This document shows positions 33,940 through 34,172 of a stretch of 34,172 nt of DNA, piece after piece. The position numbers were made by a program, and so were the translations under genes. Source of the stretch: an uncultured Eubacterium sp. (GTDB lineage Bacteria > Bacillota > Clostridia > Lachnospirales > Lachnospiraceae); contig CAPAOV010000028.1 in assembly GCA_948579355.1 (NCBI GenBank), positions 1-34,172 on the forward strand. Direction: 5' to 3'. The notes below the pieces were generated by a model that did no database searches, was not told where the DNA came from, and saw nothing but the letters and a program-made list of their open reading frames with translations. Every line of letters begins with the position of its first letter. The stretch's first letter is position 1.

Positions 33940-33969
33940 ATTATACCATTATCTTCCTATTTTCGTCAA
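33940..33969 (-). promoter_or_regulatory. Promoter of tagG-tagH-tagD unit
   Basis: On the minus strand TTGACG (33964-33969) is followed after 18 bases by a perfect TATAAT (33940-33945) with TG one base upstream. It lies between repeat copy D and tagG, with 13 bases between the ATTAAGCG of the repeat and the -35 box. Confidence 0.75.
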
Positions 33970-33975
33970 CCTTTA

Positions 33976-34172
33976 CAAAAATCGCTTAATTATTTGTCAT
34001 TTTCAGGGCAGCGGGTATCATGTTGTATCTCGTCCGGTATCCACTCCCAACGAAAAATACATTATTTCTTTTGTTTACAGAAAGCTTTCGCCGCCCCTCA
34101 CAAAACTCCCTGTCTGCTGTCGTTTTTCCTGACTTTTGCAGCATTGACCGCTCGCCGGTTCTTATGCACCAC
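33976..34172 (-). repeat. Envelope-locus repeat, copy D (upstream of tagG, runs to the window edge)
   Basis: This fourth copy is on the minus strand and contains all blocks. GATAC-type boxes are at 34014-34019, 34024-34029 (GATACA variant) and 34036-34041, and ATTAAGCG is the complement of 33983-33990. Its outer end reaches the last base of the window with the same GTGGTGCATAAGAACCGG as copy A at position 73, so both ends of the locus are closed by the same element in inverted orientation. It may continue beyond the edge. Confidence 0.9.

Noticed and set aside
73..34172. The four repeats as a CRISPR array or insertion sequence ends
   Set aside because: There are no short regularly spaced repeats with unique spacers, no transposase, and the copies stand at promoters in fixed orientation rather than flanking a mobile gene.

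Overview
The window looks like a cell-envelope polymer locus from a low-to-mid GC Gram-positive anaerobe, most likely a clostridial gut bacterium of the Lachnospiraceae type. The grounds are strong AGGAGG-type ribosome sites, sigma-A-like promoters, teichoic acid genes (tarI, tarJ, tagD, an ABC exporter, several CDP-glycerol glycerophosphotransferase-fold proteins), a LytR-CpsA-Psr ligase and FN3/Big2 wall proteins. The genus is not resolved. No rRNA, tRNA, CRISPR, transposase or phage gene was seen.

Layout. Bases 1-386 hold two small hairpins and the first copy of a repeat of about 200 bp. Bases 387-4284 (+) form a unit of typA, a DUF2156-type protein and a GT2-GtrA fusion, ended by a bidirectional terminator shared with a convergent GT2 gene (4309-5298, -). 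Bases 5299-5872 hold two repeat copies in inverted orientation, each next to a divergent promoter. Bases 5873-10860 (+) form a four-gene operon: a glycerophosphotransferase-DUF115 fusion, a KdsB-like CMP-sugar synthetase, an HMGL-type aldolase with a C-terminal extension, and a KdsC-like phosphatase. From 10855 to the right edge every gene is on the minus strand. In transcription order from the right these are tagG, tagH, tagD, a TagB/TagF-like gene, the LCP ligase, an O-antigen-ligase-like protein, a GT2-glycerophosphotransferase giant, a degenerate relative, an acyltransferase, a GT2/DUF2304/GtrA set, a DUF6020-like membrane protein, a polysaccharide deacetylase, another acyltransferase, a frameshifted second DUF6020-like gene, tarI, tarJ and a GT2. 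The fourth repeat copy closes the window upstream of tagG.

How they may work together. TagD and TarI/TarJ supply CDP-glycerol and CDP-ribitol. The glycerophosphotransferase-fold proteins would polymerise or decorate with them, GT2 enzymes add sugars, GtrB-like GT2 plus GtrA would provide lipid-linked sugars for modification outside the membrane (possibly by the DUF6020-like proteins), TagG/TagH export the polymer and the LCP protein attaches it to peptidoglycan. The (+) operon has the enzymes expected for making and CMP-activating a 3-deoxy-2-ulosonic (Kdo-like) acid, but with a metal aldolase in place of the PEP-dependent KdsA. It also contains a DUF115 domain of the kind that can transfer such sugars. 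This is the best candidate for an undescribed system here. The second is the oriented repeat family: all four copies lie immediately upstream of a promoter and point the same way relative to the gene, and each carries three GATACC-like boxes.
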